The notes under the pieces: model-generated
Databases searched by the model: none
What the model was told of the DNA's origin: nothing
The model's input: the letters and a program-made list of their open reading frames with translations, nothing else
Translations under genes and position numbers: made by a program
Assembly (NCBI GenBank): GCA_002389765.1
Contig: DGQM01000017.1
Location: 8,119 to 72,118 of the forward strand
Source: Bacteroidetes bacterium UBA4414
GTDB taxonomy: Bacteria > Bacteroidota > Bacteroidia > Chitinophagales > Chitinophagaceae
DNA length: 64,000 nucleotides
Reading direction: 5' to 3'
Shown: positions 43,148 to 50,645 of the stretch, piece after piece
Layout of the letters: each line of letters starts with the position of its first letter
Position numbering within the stretch: position 1 is the stretch's first letter

Positions 43148-43807
43148 TTATGCATTTACAAGGAAGCAAAACACCTCTCCCGGGCCGTGAACGCCCACTA
43201 CCAGTGTCTTTTCTATATCAGCCGTACGGCTGGGGCCTGTGTTCAGGTTTATCATAGATGGCAGGTCTTTGCCGTATTTCTTAGTTATCATAGCCAAACC
43301 ATCGGCAATATCGGGTACTACCTGGCTGGCATAGGCTACTATGATGTGTACCGGGTAGAAGACCGAAGCCGTACGCCCCATGTGCTGCTTGCTGCTGAGC
43401 ACCACAGAGCCCGTACGCGCCACCAGATACTCGCAACCCGTAATGCAGGCATTGGCCTTATCGTCCTGAATATCAACAGGATGTACGTTGGTTATCTTGT
43501 TGTTTTGGAAGAGCTGCATCAGGCGGGGCTCTGCACAGTATAGTTGGTGCCAGCCGCGGTTATCGTACAGGTCGGCGATGCCCTCGAGTACCTGCTGCTC
43601 GTTATCGCAGAAGACAAACTTGCCACCCAGCTTGATGAACGCCTCGGCAAAAGTCTCCTCGGGGCTATCACTATTGCCTGCAAACACAGGTGTGGTAGTG
43701 TCTTTATCGGCCTCGGGGAATGGCATAGGCACAGGCTCGCTGCTGAGCGCCTTGCGGATTTTGCCCAATATGTTTTCTCTTGCTTTGGATGTCTTGAAAG
43801 TCTGCAT
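43148..43807 (-). CDS. LUD-domain protein (LutC/YkgG-like)
   Basis: 220 residues from MQTFKTSKARENILGKIR; five more residues are possible upstream. The LUD fold is shown by YLVARTGSVVLSSKQ, RTASVFYPVHIIVAYA, INLNTGPSRTADIEKTLVVGVHGP and VFCFL. LutC acts with LutA and LutB in lactate oxidation, but neither is adjacent, so this is an orphan copy. Higher GC content than its neighbours. Cytoplasmic; function uncertain beyond the family. Confidence 0.88.
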   Translation of the reverse strand: MQTFKTSKARENILGKIRKALSSEPVPMPFPEADKDTTTPVFAGNSDSPEETFAEAFIKLGGKFVFCDNEQQVLEGIADLYDNRGWHQLYCAEPRLMQLFQNNKITNVHPVDIQDDKANACITGCEYLVARTGSVVLSSKQHMGRTASVFYPVHIIVAYASQVVPDIADGLAMITKKYGKDLPSMINLNTGPSRTADIEKTLVVGVHGPGEVFCFLVNA

Positions 43808-44004
43808 AGCTATGAAAGCCAAAAGTAGAAAGTAAAAAGCAAAAACTAAGGCTTAGAACCCCTAAATCTCCCGAAGGCGGCTTTTATATTATGCTTTGTA
43901 TTATCTGTTGATAGTTTTTGATAGTGTTTGTATAGTTTTTGGTTTCGTAACCATTCTGATTGTTGATTATCAATACTGTTTGTTGGCGGAATGGTTACAA
44001 ATTG

Positions 44005-44025
44005 CCTGCCTGCCGGACAGGCAGG
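44005..44025. repeat. GC-rich palindrome
   Basis: CCTGCCTG-CCGGA-CAGGCAGG is a perfect 8-bp inverted repeat with a 5-bp loop. This motif is a common interspersed element in Bacteroidota genomes. Confidence 0.7.
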
Positions 44026-44122
44026 TTTCAGTTTGCGTGCCTGTGGGCAGGGTTACGGGATTATTTTGTTTCAGTTTGTTTCGGTTTTTCATGGTTTGGT
44101 GTTTTTGTTTCGGCCTTCCGAG

Positions 44123-44278
44123 AGCTCCCCTCCTGTTTTTAGGAGGGGTGTCCGCATAGCCAAGTGCGGTGGGCGGACGGGGTGGTTATATACCCTGCGC
44201 GAGCCAACCACCCCGATTGGCAACAATATGCTTTGCATATCTCTGCCAATATCCCCTCCTAAAAACAGGAGGGGAGCT
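44123..44278. repeat. 156-bp nested palindromic repeat element
   Basis: The ends (44123-44148 and 44253-44278) are perfect 26-bp inverted copies that begin AGCTCCCCTCCTG; each end is itself a small hairpin (CCCCTCCT with AGGAGGGG). Inside, GGGGTGGTT (44179-44187) and AACCACCCC (44206-44214) form a second inverted repeat, and GTCCGC/GCGGAC-type pairs lie between. It has no coding capacity and looks like a non-autonomous repeat or structured RNA/DNA element. Confidence 0.75.
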
Positions 44279-44296
44279 TTTTTGTTTTATTTGAAC

Positions 44297-44320
44297 CGCT
44301 AAGGCGCAAAGACGCTAAGG
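44297..44320. repeat. 8-bp tandem repeat
   Basis: CGCTAAGG, CGCAAAGA, CGCTAAGG in direct succession. Similar short runs are scattered in intergenic DNA of this phylum. Meaning unknown. Confidence 0.55.
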
Positions 44321-44482
44321 GGTTATTTACAACCACAAATATACAATAAATAATTAAGATAAAGAAGCCGAACGGGCTTCATGTATTGATAATACAAAAT
44401 CCAGTGTTTACACTGGTTTTTTAACGGCAGATAGTATATATATTGCAGGCTATTACATAACCTCATAAAAACAACAAGAACC

Positions 44483-45085
44483 ATGACATTTTCTTTGAAC
44501 ATCAGCATCAGCGCTGCAGACCTGAACCAGATAATGATGACCGGCAACAAGGTGCAGATATATAGCATGACTGAAACGGGTACGAATGTTGCCTGGCTGA
44601 CCTTCAGCCCAATGATGCAGAACACCATTAACTGGACAGAAGACTACCAGATATATGTAAGCACCACACAGATACAGAACGGGGCTGTGATAATGGTAAT
44701 GGATGCTGCCGATGCCAAGCCGCAACAACAGTATATATGGACGGGCAGTAATTTTATGGTGCAGCCCGCACCATCGCTGGGCAGTACCCAGTTTATGCTC
44801 ACCAACAACGGTACCATGCCTGCGCCGCATGCTACCATGGGCCTTTCAAAGCAAGGTGTGGTAAATGGTATGCAAACAGGCTACACCCCTGTAAATGCCA
44901 TAGCCGTACTAACCAATAGCAACAGCCTGACGGGCTATACAACACAGGTATATGTGGCACTGGGTACGGGGCAGAACGGCACCGTAACCACCAACCTGCC
45001 ACATGGCGGATGCTATGTAAACTATAACAACGGCACTACGAGCATGAATGTGCAATACAGCAACGGGCAGTTTTTTGTAGTATAA
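44483..45085 (+). CDS. unrecognised 200-residue protein of the accessory region
   Basis: 200 residues without a signal peptide or membrane segment. The chain alternates short hydrophobic and polar stretches, suggesting a beta-sandwich: FSLNISISAADLNQIMM, KVQIYSMTETGTNVAWLTF, QYIWTGSNFMVQ, AIAVLTNSNSLTGYTTQVYV, GCYVNYNNGTTSMNVQY, ending QFFVV. It is rich in Met, Thr, Asn and Gln and has a single cysteine. I recognise no family; a lectin-like or secreted-by-other-route protein is conceivable. It is a one-gene unit with its own terminator, between a repeat cluster and the restriction genes. Confidence 0.75.
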   Translation: MTFSLNISISAADLNQIMMTGNKVQIYSMTETGTNVAWLTFSPMMQNTINWTEDYQIYVSTTQIQNGAVIMVMDAADAKPQQQYIWTGSNFMVQPAPSLGSTQFMLTNNGTMPAPHATMGLSKQGVVNGMQTGYTPVNAIAVLTNSNSLTGYTTQVYVALGTGQNGTVTTNLPHGGCYVNYNNGTTSMNVQYSNGQFFVV

Positions 45086-45128
45086 AAAAAGAGAGAACCT
45101 TATTAAAGATTGCCCAATGCACACATGC

Positions 45129-45154
45129 AGCAGCCCCGTAAGGCTGCTTTTTTT
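45129..45154 (+). terminator. terminator of the 200-residue gene
   Basis: AGCAGCC (45129-45135) and GGCTGCT (45142-45148) with loop CCGTAA and a run of Ts to about 45155. Confidence 0.85.
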
Positions 45155-45222
45155 ATGCCTTGTACGGGTGGGGTGGAGTTGGTAACTTGCTGACGATTTG
45201 GTAAACACCCAAATAACAATAC

Positions 45223-47286
45223 ATGAAACTTTCTGAAATACTCAAAGACAGTAATTACAGTACAGATATATTCAGTGCAGAGGAGATTAAAGCAATAGAA
45301 AAAAGCATTACTGCTGAAGAAGGGAAAAAAGGACAGGTGTACTATATACAATGCTTAGTTAGAGATAAGAAAATAAAACTAACGCCGGAAGAAGCGGTTA
45401 GACAATTGTATACTTACAAACTGATACATCATTATGGTTATCCGGTAAGTCGCTTGCGGATGGAATATGCCGTAAACTTTGGTAGAGAGATAAAGCGAGC
45501 AGATATTGTTGTAATGGATAAGACTGACCCTACCGTTGCTTATATAATGGTAGAGGTAAAGAAACCCAAAGCAAAAGACGGTAGGGAGCAATTGAAAAGC
45601 TATTGTCATGGTTCTGGTGCTACAATGGGGGTATGGACAAACGGTGAAAAAATAACCTACCACCATCGTAAGAACCCCAACTTTTTTGAAGATATACCCG
45701 GCATACCTACAGCACACGAGAAACTTGCAGACATACTGAACAAGCCATTTAAAATGGCTGACTTGATAGCTGAGGATAAGCTGAAAGAATCGGGTAAATC
45801 TCTGAGAGACCTTGTAGAAGAAATGGAGGATGAGGTTTTGGCAAATGCAGGTGTAGATGTTTTTGAAGAGGTGTTTAAGCTGATATTTGCTAAGCTGTAT
45901 GATGAGTACCTGAGTGCAAATGATGAAAGCCGCAATCTGGAATTTAGAAATACGGGACTTAGCGACCCCGAACTGAAAGAGAAAATACAGAAACTGTTTG
46001 ATAAAGCAAATGATAGATGGGATGGTGTATTTGATGAAAACGAGAAGATAACACTAACGCCTACTCACCTTGCAGTATGTGTTGGCTCTCTTGAAAAGGT
46101 GAAACTCTTTAACAGTAATCTTGATGTAGTAGATGAAGCTTTTGAATACCTGATAAACAAAAGCAGTAAAGGCGAAAAGGGGCAATACTTTACACCACGC
46201 TATGTGATAGATATGTGTGTAAAAATGCTGAACCCGACAGAAGATGATTATCTGATAGATACAGCTGCGGGTAGCTCGGGGTTTCCTGTGCATGCTGCGA
46301 TGCATGTATGGAAAAACATGTTCCGTAAAAAAGGAAAGAAAATAAGCCATTTGTTTACGGCGCAAGACAAACCACAGTTTTGTAAAGACTATGTGGTAGA
46401 TAAGCTGTTTGCTATAGATTTTGATGAAAAAGCTGTACGTGTAGGGCGCACGCTGAACCTGATAGCAGGAGACGGACAAACAAATGTGCTGCACCTGAAT
46501 ACGCTGGACTTTGCAAGATGGGATAATACAGTGAATGAGGATAGATGGGAGCATTATCTGGACGGCTTTAAACGAATGAAAAGGCTAAGGCGCAAAAACA
46601 GTAAAGAAGGACAAGACTATATGTTCTTTAATATGGATGTGCTGATGGCCAACCCACCTTTTGCAGGAGAAGTAAAAGAAGGAACGATACTAAGCAGGTA
46701 TGAACTTGCCAATAAAAATGGCAAGCCTGCCAAATCTGTAGGGCGCGATATATTGTTTATAGAACGCAACCTGAATTTTTTAAAACCCGGTGGGCGCATG
46801 GCAATAGTGCTGCCGCAGGGTAGGTTTAATAACAGCAGCGATAAATATATACGCGAATACATAGCCGAGCATTGCCGTATACTGGCAGTAGTAGGGCTGC
46901 ACGGCAATACTTTTAAGCCACATACAGGTACAAAAACAAGTGTACTGTTTGCCCAAAAATGGGACGATGAAAAATGCCCTAAAAAAGAGGACTATAATAT
47001 CTTCTTTGCTACACAGCAAATGGAGGGCAAAAACAACAGTGGTGATAAACTGTACTGGAAAGAAACCTTTAAGCTGGAAGATTACATAGATGGTAAAATA
47101 GGTATTGAAACAACTACTGATGAAAAACATGCACTAACAGACCAGCATGGGCACCCTATTGTGTACCACGATCTGTTTGCAACTATAAATGAATATGATG
47201 ATGGAACAACTGTGCAGCTAACACCCGATGGCATAGCCGAAGCATTTATAGAATTTGCTGCTAAAGAGAAGCTAAGTTTTTTTTAA
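45223..47286 (+). CDS. restriction nuclease-N6 adenine methylase subunit (type IIG / BcgI-A-like)
   Basis: 687 residues. The N-terminus resembles HSDR_N: a PD-(D/E)xK-type site can be read as Asp94 (RADIVVMD), Glu111 and Lys113 (MVEVKKPK). It is followed by a helical linker and an N6-adenine methylase with KGQYFTPRYVIDMC (motif X), DTAAGSSGFP from Asp346 (motif I) and the catalytic NPPF at 477-480. No helicase domain is present, so it is not a type I HsdR/HsdM pair but a cleavage-methylation polypeptide like type IIG or BcgI A. Recognition should come from the specificity ORF that follows. The stop TAA lies at the end of a T8 tract (47277-47284), which would allow frameshifting into that ORF. 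Confidence 0.9.
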   Translation: MKLSEILKDSNYSTDIFSAEEIKAIEKSITAEEGKKGQVYYIQCLVRDKKIKLTPEEAVRQLYTYKLIHHYGYPVSRLRMEYAVNFGREIKRADIVVMDKTDPTVAYIMVEVKKPKAKDGREQLKSYCHGSGATMGVWTNGEKITYHHRKNPNFFEDIPGIPTAHEKLADILNKPFKMADLIAEDKLKESGKSLRDLVEEMEDEVLANAGVDVFEEVFKLIFAKLYDEYLSANDESRNLEFRNTGLSDPELKEKIQKLFDKANDRWDGVFDENEKITLTPTHLAVCVGSLEKVKLFNSNLDVVDEAFEYLINKSSKGEKGQYFTPRYVIDMCVKMLNPTEDDYLIDTAAGSSGFPVHAAMHVWKNMFRKKGKKISHLFTAQDKPQFCKDYVVDKLFAIDFDEKAVRVGRTLNLIAGDGQTNVLHLNTLDFARWDNTVNEDRWEHYLDGFKRMKRLRRKNSKEGQDYMFFNMDVLMANPPFAGEVKEGTILSRYELANKNGKPAKSVGRDILFIERNLNFLKPGGRMAIVLPQGRFNNSSDKYIREYIAEHCRILAVVGLHGNTFKPHTGTKTSVLFAQKWDDEKCPKKEDYNIFFATQQMEGKNNSGDKLYWKETFKLEDYIDGKIGIETTTDEKHALTDQHGHPIVYHDLFATINEYDDGTTVQLTPDGIAEAFIEFAAKEKLSFF

Positions 47287-47330
47287 AACGCCCCTTTGAC
47301 AAAGTAAAATATGATGCTTTGTCAAAGGGG
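47277..47330 (+). promoter_or_regulatory. candidate -1 frameshift signal or phase-variable tract at the methylase/specificity junction
   Basis: The methylase frame reads AGT TTT TTT TAA through a run of eight Ts (47277-47284). A -1 slip on T-TTT-TTT would continue TTA AAA CGC CCC directly into the specificity frame, which has no stop from there on. Seven nt after the slippery heptamer starts a perfect 14-bp stem: CCCCTTTGACAAAG (47291-47304) and CTTTGTCAAAGGGG (47317-47330). Slippery run, spacer and stem fit known bacterial -1 frameshift signals. A T9 variant would fuse the genes at DNA level. Confidence 0.6.
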
Positions 47331-48734
47331 CTGGAAATATTTGAAACTAGTAGCGTAAACTACAAAGACAGATTTGATTCTGAATATTTCTTGAAAAAGT
47401 ACATTCAAGTATATTCACTGATTAATAAGAATAATAATGATGATATTCATAGCCTAGGTTTAGTTACAGATGGTAATCACTTAACAATTGCAGAAAGTTA
47501 TGCTGACGAATCTGGAGTGCGATATTTAAGAGGTCAGGATATATCGGGTGATTTTCTTACAGATTCTAATTCAGTATTTATACCTCAAGCAGAATATGAT
47601 AAACTAAAACGTTCTCATATTTTCTGTAATGATGTGTTAGTAACAATCGTTGGAGCAAATACTGGTCAAACAGCTATTGTAGTCAATCCCCCTGAAAAAC
47701 TAACCGCAAATTGCAAACTTGGGATAGTAAGAGTAACTAATAACGCTATTTCACAACTATACCTCCACGTTTTTCTCGCAAGCAAATATGGTCAGTATCA
47801 AATAAAACGACTTATTCGAGGTGGTGGGCAAACAGGGCTTATCTTACCTGATTTTAGGAGTTTGAAAATTGTCCGTTTTTCAAGTGGTTTTGAGAAGCTA
47901 ATTAGCAATATATCAGTTAACGTATATCGTTTGATAGATCTTTCTAGAGAGTTGTATTCTCATACAGAAACTATTTTATTACAAGAACTTGGAGAGTTCG
48001 AATCTAGGTCGGATTTAGGTAAAGTAGTAACTGCTGTAAAAACATTAAAAAATAGTTTTGAAGATAGCGGACGATTTGATGCAGAATACTATCAACCTAA
48101 GTACACAAAAATTGAATACTCATTAAAGCAATATAAATACGGATGGGATGTATTGGAAAATGTATTCACAATTCATGATACTAATGTGAAACCAAAAGAT
48201 AATGTAGTATATAAATATATAGAATTAGCAGATATTGGTAGTTCGGGTGATGTAACAGGATGTACAGAAACTGTTGGTATTGAATTGCCTAGTAGAGCGA
48301 GACGTCGAGTTCATACTAATCAATTGCTTGTATCGTCAATCGAAGGGTCACTTCAAAGCTGTGCATTAGTACCCAGCGAGTATGATAATGGATTGTGTTC
48401 AACAGGTTTTTACGTTGTTAGTTCAGATATTATTAACCCCGAAACCTCTTTAGTATTATTCAAGTCTAAGCCTATCCAAGCTTTCATGAAAAAGATATGC
48501 TCTGGGACTATATTAACTGCAATGACTAAAGAAGAGTTTAAGTTGTTACCTATTCCTATAGTTGATAAGAAGGTTCAAGCTATAATATCAGAAAAAGTGC
48601 AAGAAAGCTTCAAGCTACGTAAGCAAAGTAAGATGCTTTTAGAAGCGGCTAAAAAAGCTGTTGAGATTGCTATTGAGGAGAATGAAGCTGCTGCTATAAA
48701 ATACCTGAATAATATTGGTGTAGGGGAATCATAG
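47319..48734 (+). CDS. restriction-modification specificity subunit (HsdS-like, two TRDs)
   Basis: 471 residues from a TTG at 47319, the only conceivable independent start; no in-frame ATG or GTG exists near the N-terminus. The frame stays open upstream to 47265 and the residues before the TTG (KRPFDKVKYDAL) look like coding sequence, so synthesis as a -1 frameshift extension of the methylase is plausible. Two target-recognition domains are visible: the first from about 10 (DRFDSEYFLKKYIQ; VGANTGQTAIV; RGGGQTGLILPDFRSLKI) and the second from about 245 (GRFDAEYYQPKYTKIEY; KEEFKLLPIPI), each followed by a helical spacer. Base composition is visibly more AT-rich than the neighbours, as in exchanged specificity genes. 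The 3' end overlaps the XRE gene by 6 bp. Confidence 0.85.
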   Translation: MSKGLEIFETSSVNYKDRFDSEYFLKKYIQVYSLINKNNNDDIHSLGLVTDGNHLTIAESYADESGVRYLRGQDISGDFLTDSNSVFIPQAEYDKLKRSHIFCNDVLVTIVGANTGQTAIVVNPPEKLTANCKLGIVRVTNNAISQLYLHVFLASKYGQYQIKRLIRGGGQTGLILPDFRSLKIVRFSSGFEKLISNISVNVYRLIDLSRELYSHTETILLQELGEFESRSDLGKVVTAVKTLKNSFEDSGRFDAEYYQPKYTKIEYSLKQYKYGWDVLENVFTIHDTNVKPKDNVVYKYIELADIGSSGDVTGCTETVGIELPSRARRRVHTNQLLVSSIEGSLQSCALVPSEYDNGLCSTGFYVVSSDIINPETSLVLFKSKPIQAFMKKICSGTILTAMTKEEFKLLPIPIVDKKVQAIISEKVQESFKLRKQSKMLLEAAKKAVEIAIEENEAAAIKYLNNIGVGES

Positions 48735-48965
48735 CCCCTGCACCAATTCACTAACTTCTATGCCTAAACCTTCACATATTTCAGTGAGGTATATAAAGGT
48801 GGGGTTACTATTGCCTAGTTCTACTCTGCTGATAGATTGAGGGTCTTTGCCTATTGTGTGTGCAAGGTCTTTCAAGGTCATACCTTTTTCAGTACGAATC
48901 TCTTTTATTCGTTCGACTAATTTCTTCAGCCTCTTCTGCTGCGCTTTATTTATTACACTTGGCAC
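48729..48965 (-). CDS. XRE-family helix-turn-helix regulator, probable R-M controller
   Basis: 78 residues, one HTH_3 domain: RIKEIRTEKGMTLKDLAHTI and GKDPQSISRVELGNSNPTFI, then ICEGLGIEVSELV. Size and context fit controller (C) proteins of restriction systems, which time nuclease expression. The start is a GTG at 48963-48965, as an in-frame TGA lies two codons upstream and there is no ATG at the N-terminus. It faces the specificity gene tail-to-tail with a 6-bp overlap. A palindrome 34 bp upstream may be its own operator. Confidence 0.85.
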   Translation of the reverse strand: MPSVINKAQQKRLKKLVERIKEIRTEKGMTLKDLAHTIGKDPQSISRVELGNSNPTFIYLTEICEGLGIEVSELVQGL

Positions 48966-48998
48966 ATGTCAATAGTAGAAATCAATACTAAATAGTTC

Positions 48999-49016
48999 AT
49001 CAACTTATATGTTGAT
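48999..49016. promoter_or_regulatory. palindrome between the XRE gene and a small divergent gene
   Basis: ATCAAC-TTATAT-GTTGAT is a perfect 6-bp inverted repeat with an AT spacer, 34 bp before the XRE start and 45 bp before the ATG of the rightward gene. It is suitable as an XRE operator that controls both. Confidence 0.4.
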
Positions 49017-49060
49017 AATAGTTTTTTCTTACTACCTTTACAATCCAAAATCACCGTACC

Positions 49061-49282
49061 ATGAAGTTTACCTATGAGGGTTTTCCGCACCGTGCAGATG
49101 AATTGTCGGCCTATATCTATGGGGCAGGGGTGTTTGTGCTGTCGCTGCGCAGTGGCGAGGTCATCCACCACGAGCCCGCCGATGCCGATGCCTTTCGCAC
49201 TTGGCTGCAGCACCACCGCATCCGCGATGTAGCCGCCACACTGCCCCGCCATATATACGATGTACTGATAGACAAGAAATAA
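49061..49282 (+). CDS. small hypothetical protein, unusually GC-rich gene
   Basis: 73 residues: MKFTYEGFPHRADELSAYIY, then GAGVFVLSLRSGEVIHHEP and DAFRTWLQHHRIRDVAATLP, ending VLIDKK. No signal peptide, no family recognised. It is visibly much richer in G and C than everything around it (GCCGATGCCGATGCC, CGCATCCGCGATG), which suggests recent transfer. It has its own terminator hairpin and a TACCTTTAC -7-like box upstream. Translation is likely given codon use, but no function can be named. Confidence 0.65.
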   Translation: MKFTYEGFPHRADELSAYIYGAGVFVLSLRSGEVIHHEPADADAFRTWLQHHRIRDVAATLPRHIYDVLIDKK

Positions 49283-49284
49283 TA

Positions 49285-49306
49285 AAGGCAGCCGCAGGGC
49301 TGCCTT
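49285..49306. terminator. bidirectional terminator
   Basis: AAGGCAGCC (49285-49293) and GGCTGCCTT (49298-49306) around GCAG, between two convergent small genes. Confidence 0.8.
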
Positions 49307-49337
49307 GGGGGGCGGAGCATAGGAGCCGGTGCGTGTA

Positions 49338-49838
49338 TTAGTAGATATTAATATCAACAGTAGTGCCGCCTGCAATAAAGTCGGCATTGATGATATCGCC
49401 CATACCACAAGAGGTACAGCCCGTTCTCCCCGAATCTTCAAAGCAATCTGTCGTGCGAATGGCAGGGAAGCATGCGTTAGCACCAACAGTCAAAAAATCG
49501 AACAATGGGCAGCCCGTAGTAGGCGAGCCGATGCCTGTATAGGGAACGCCGGTGCAAAAGCTGACGGTTGCGTATGCAATTGTAGCATTGGCAGTTGGGG
49601 GATTTCCACCGGGCCATATCGTGCGGTCGGTCATTCGGTAGCGTGCCGATTTGTTGTAGCTTGTCTGCAAGGGCAGCGAAGCTATAGTGCGGCAGTTGCC
49701 CGGCTCTACGGCATACAGTGTTACATACAAGGGCCCGCATGCCGAAGTGGATGCGATATTAATATTGTTTGTTTGTGCAGATGCATTTGCGGCAAATGCA
49801 AACAGCGCTGTGAGTGTGGCGAAGAATAGTTTTTTCAT
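49338..49838 (-). CDS. secreted Cys-rich small protein
   Basis: 166 residues. The signal peptide (MKKLFFATLTALFAFAANASAQ) is followed by a mature chain with about ten cysteines (SACGPLYVTLYAVEPGNC, SFCTGVPYTG, TGCPLFDF, GANACFPAI, TDCFEDSGRTGCTSCGMGD), likely disulfide-bonded outside the cytoplasm. Family not recognised. The next gene upstream on this strand encodes a protein of the same build and size, so the two are probably paralogues. Confidence 0.75.
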   Translation of the reverse strand: MKKLFFATLTALFAFAANASAQTNNINIASTSACGPLYVTLYAVEPGNCRTIASLPLQTSYNKSARYRMTDRTIWPGGNPPTANATIAYATVSFCTGVPYTGIGSPTTGCPLFDFLTVGANACFPAIRTTDCFEDSGRTGCTSCGMGDIINADFIAGGTTVDINIY

Positions 49839-49958
49839 GATATTTTTTTTATGAATATAGTGTACTTACGTGCGCTGTTTTTTACGGGTTATGTGTTGTG
49901 TGGGTTGGAGATAGTAATTGCAATATTGTATTTAGAATTCGCAACATTGCATAATAAT

Positions 49959-49985
49959 AAAAGGGCAGCCATTGGCTGCCCTTTT
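49959..49985 (-). terminator. terminator of the second Cys-rich gene
   Basis: AAAAGGGCAGCC (49959-49970) and GGCTGCCCTTTT (49974-49985) with loop ATT, downstream of the gene at 50007-50468 on the minus strand. Confidence 0.85.
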
Positions 49986-50006
49986 GCATTAGTAAAAGAA
50001 ACATAG

Positions 50007-50468
50007 CTAATTGATTACGAGGTCGCAGTCGCCATTGGGATAGTATGTTGCCGTGAAGTTGAGCGTGCCGCATCCGCCATTGCAAGTAGCATCTACGTTT
50101 ACACATCCGGAGAGTGTCAGCGGTACGCCGCATGTACCGTTTGATATCTGTATATGGTTGCCAACACAGCCGCCGCCCGGTGGTTGTGGTGCACAGCCGG
50201 CAAGGTTGCCTATGAGGCCGTATTTCCAGCCATGTGTTGCGCCAAGTGGTACGCCTGCTATCAGAGTAGCATCAAATGTTGTTAAGCCCGGCGTTACGGG
50301 GTTAATATTATTTTGTACAATGGGCCCTGCGCAAGTGTTGCGGTTTCTGCAATAAAAATCCAGCCATACGTTACACCTTGTTCTGTTATCTACCCTCAGA
50401 TAAGGTTGTGCATCGGCAGTGATTGCCAGCAGGATAAAACAGATTGCCCCCAATAAGATCTTTTTCAT
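50007..50468 (-). CDS. secreted Cys-rich small protein, probable paralogue
   Basis: 153 residues from the second of two closely spaced ATGs (50466-50468). Signal MKKILLGAICFILLAITADA, then a Cys-rich chain: TRCNVWLDFYCRNRNTCAGP, NLAGCAPQPPGGGCVG, SNGTCGVPLTLSGCVN, ATCNGGCGTLNF, ending YYPNGDCDLVIN. It resembles the neighbouring 166-residue protein in size, export and Cys density, though sequence identity is low by eye. Function unknown. Confidence 0.75.
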   Translation of the reverse strand: MKKILLGAICFILLAITADAQPYLRVDNRTRCNVWLDFYCRNRNTCAGPIVQNNINPVTPGLTTFDATLIAGVPLGATHGWKYGLIGNLAGCAPQPPGGGCVGNHIQISNGTCGVPLTLSGCVNVDATCNGGCGTLNFTATYYPNGDCDLVIN

Positions 50469-50600
50469 GTGCATAATTTTTAAAGGTTAAGATTTGGTTG
50501 TTAATGAATATACGTTGCCATTCAAGGAGCAACAAGCAGAAATGAGTGATGCTATGTATAGTATGAGTAAATCGTGTTTACGTATTAGTATATCAAACAA

Positions 50601-50625
50601 AAAGGGCAGCTATCAGCTGCCCTTT
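50601..50625 (-). terminator. terminator of ftsH
   Basis: AAAGGGCAGCT (50601-50611) and AGCTGCCCTTT (50615-50625), 21 bp beyond the ftsH stop. It shares the AAAGGGCAGC core with the hairpin at 49959. Confidence 0.85.
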
Positions 50626-50645
50626 AATATGGAAATTTGTAATTA

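Larger units (their letters stand above)
43808..44482. other. 675-bp gene-free stretch with several repeat elements
   Basis: No credible gene is seen. It contains a degenerate AACCCCTAAATC...GGCTTTT half-element (43857-43885), a short G/C palindrome (44005-44025), a long nested palindrome (44123-44278) and an 8-bp tandem repeat (44297-44320). The stretch marks the left edge of the accessory region. Confidence 0.75.

Noticed and set aside
43896..44159. Overlapping frames of 60-103 codons over the intergenic repeats
   Set aside because: They run through palindromic repeats in several frames at once and lack any family signal; treated as non-coding.
44123..44278. Considered as an insertion sequence
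   Set aside because: No transposase and only 156 bp; kept as a repeat element.
45223..48734. Classical type I restriction system
   Set aside because: No HsdR helicase gene is present, and the nuclease-like domain is fused to the methylase; a type IIG/BcgI-like label fits better.
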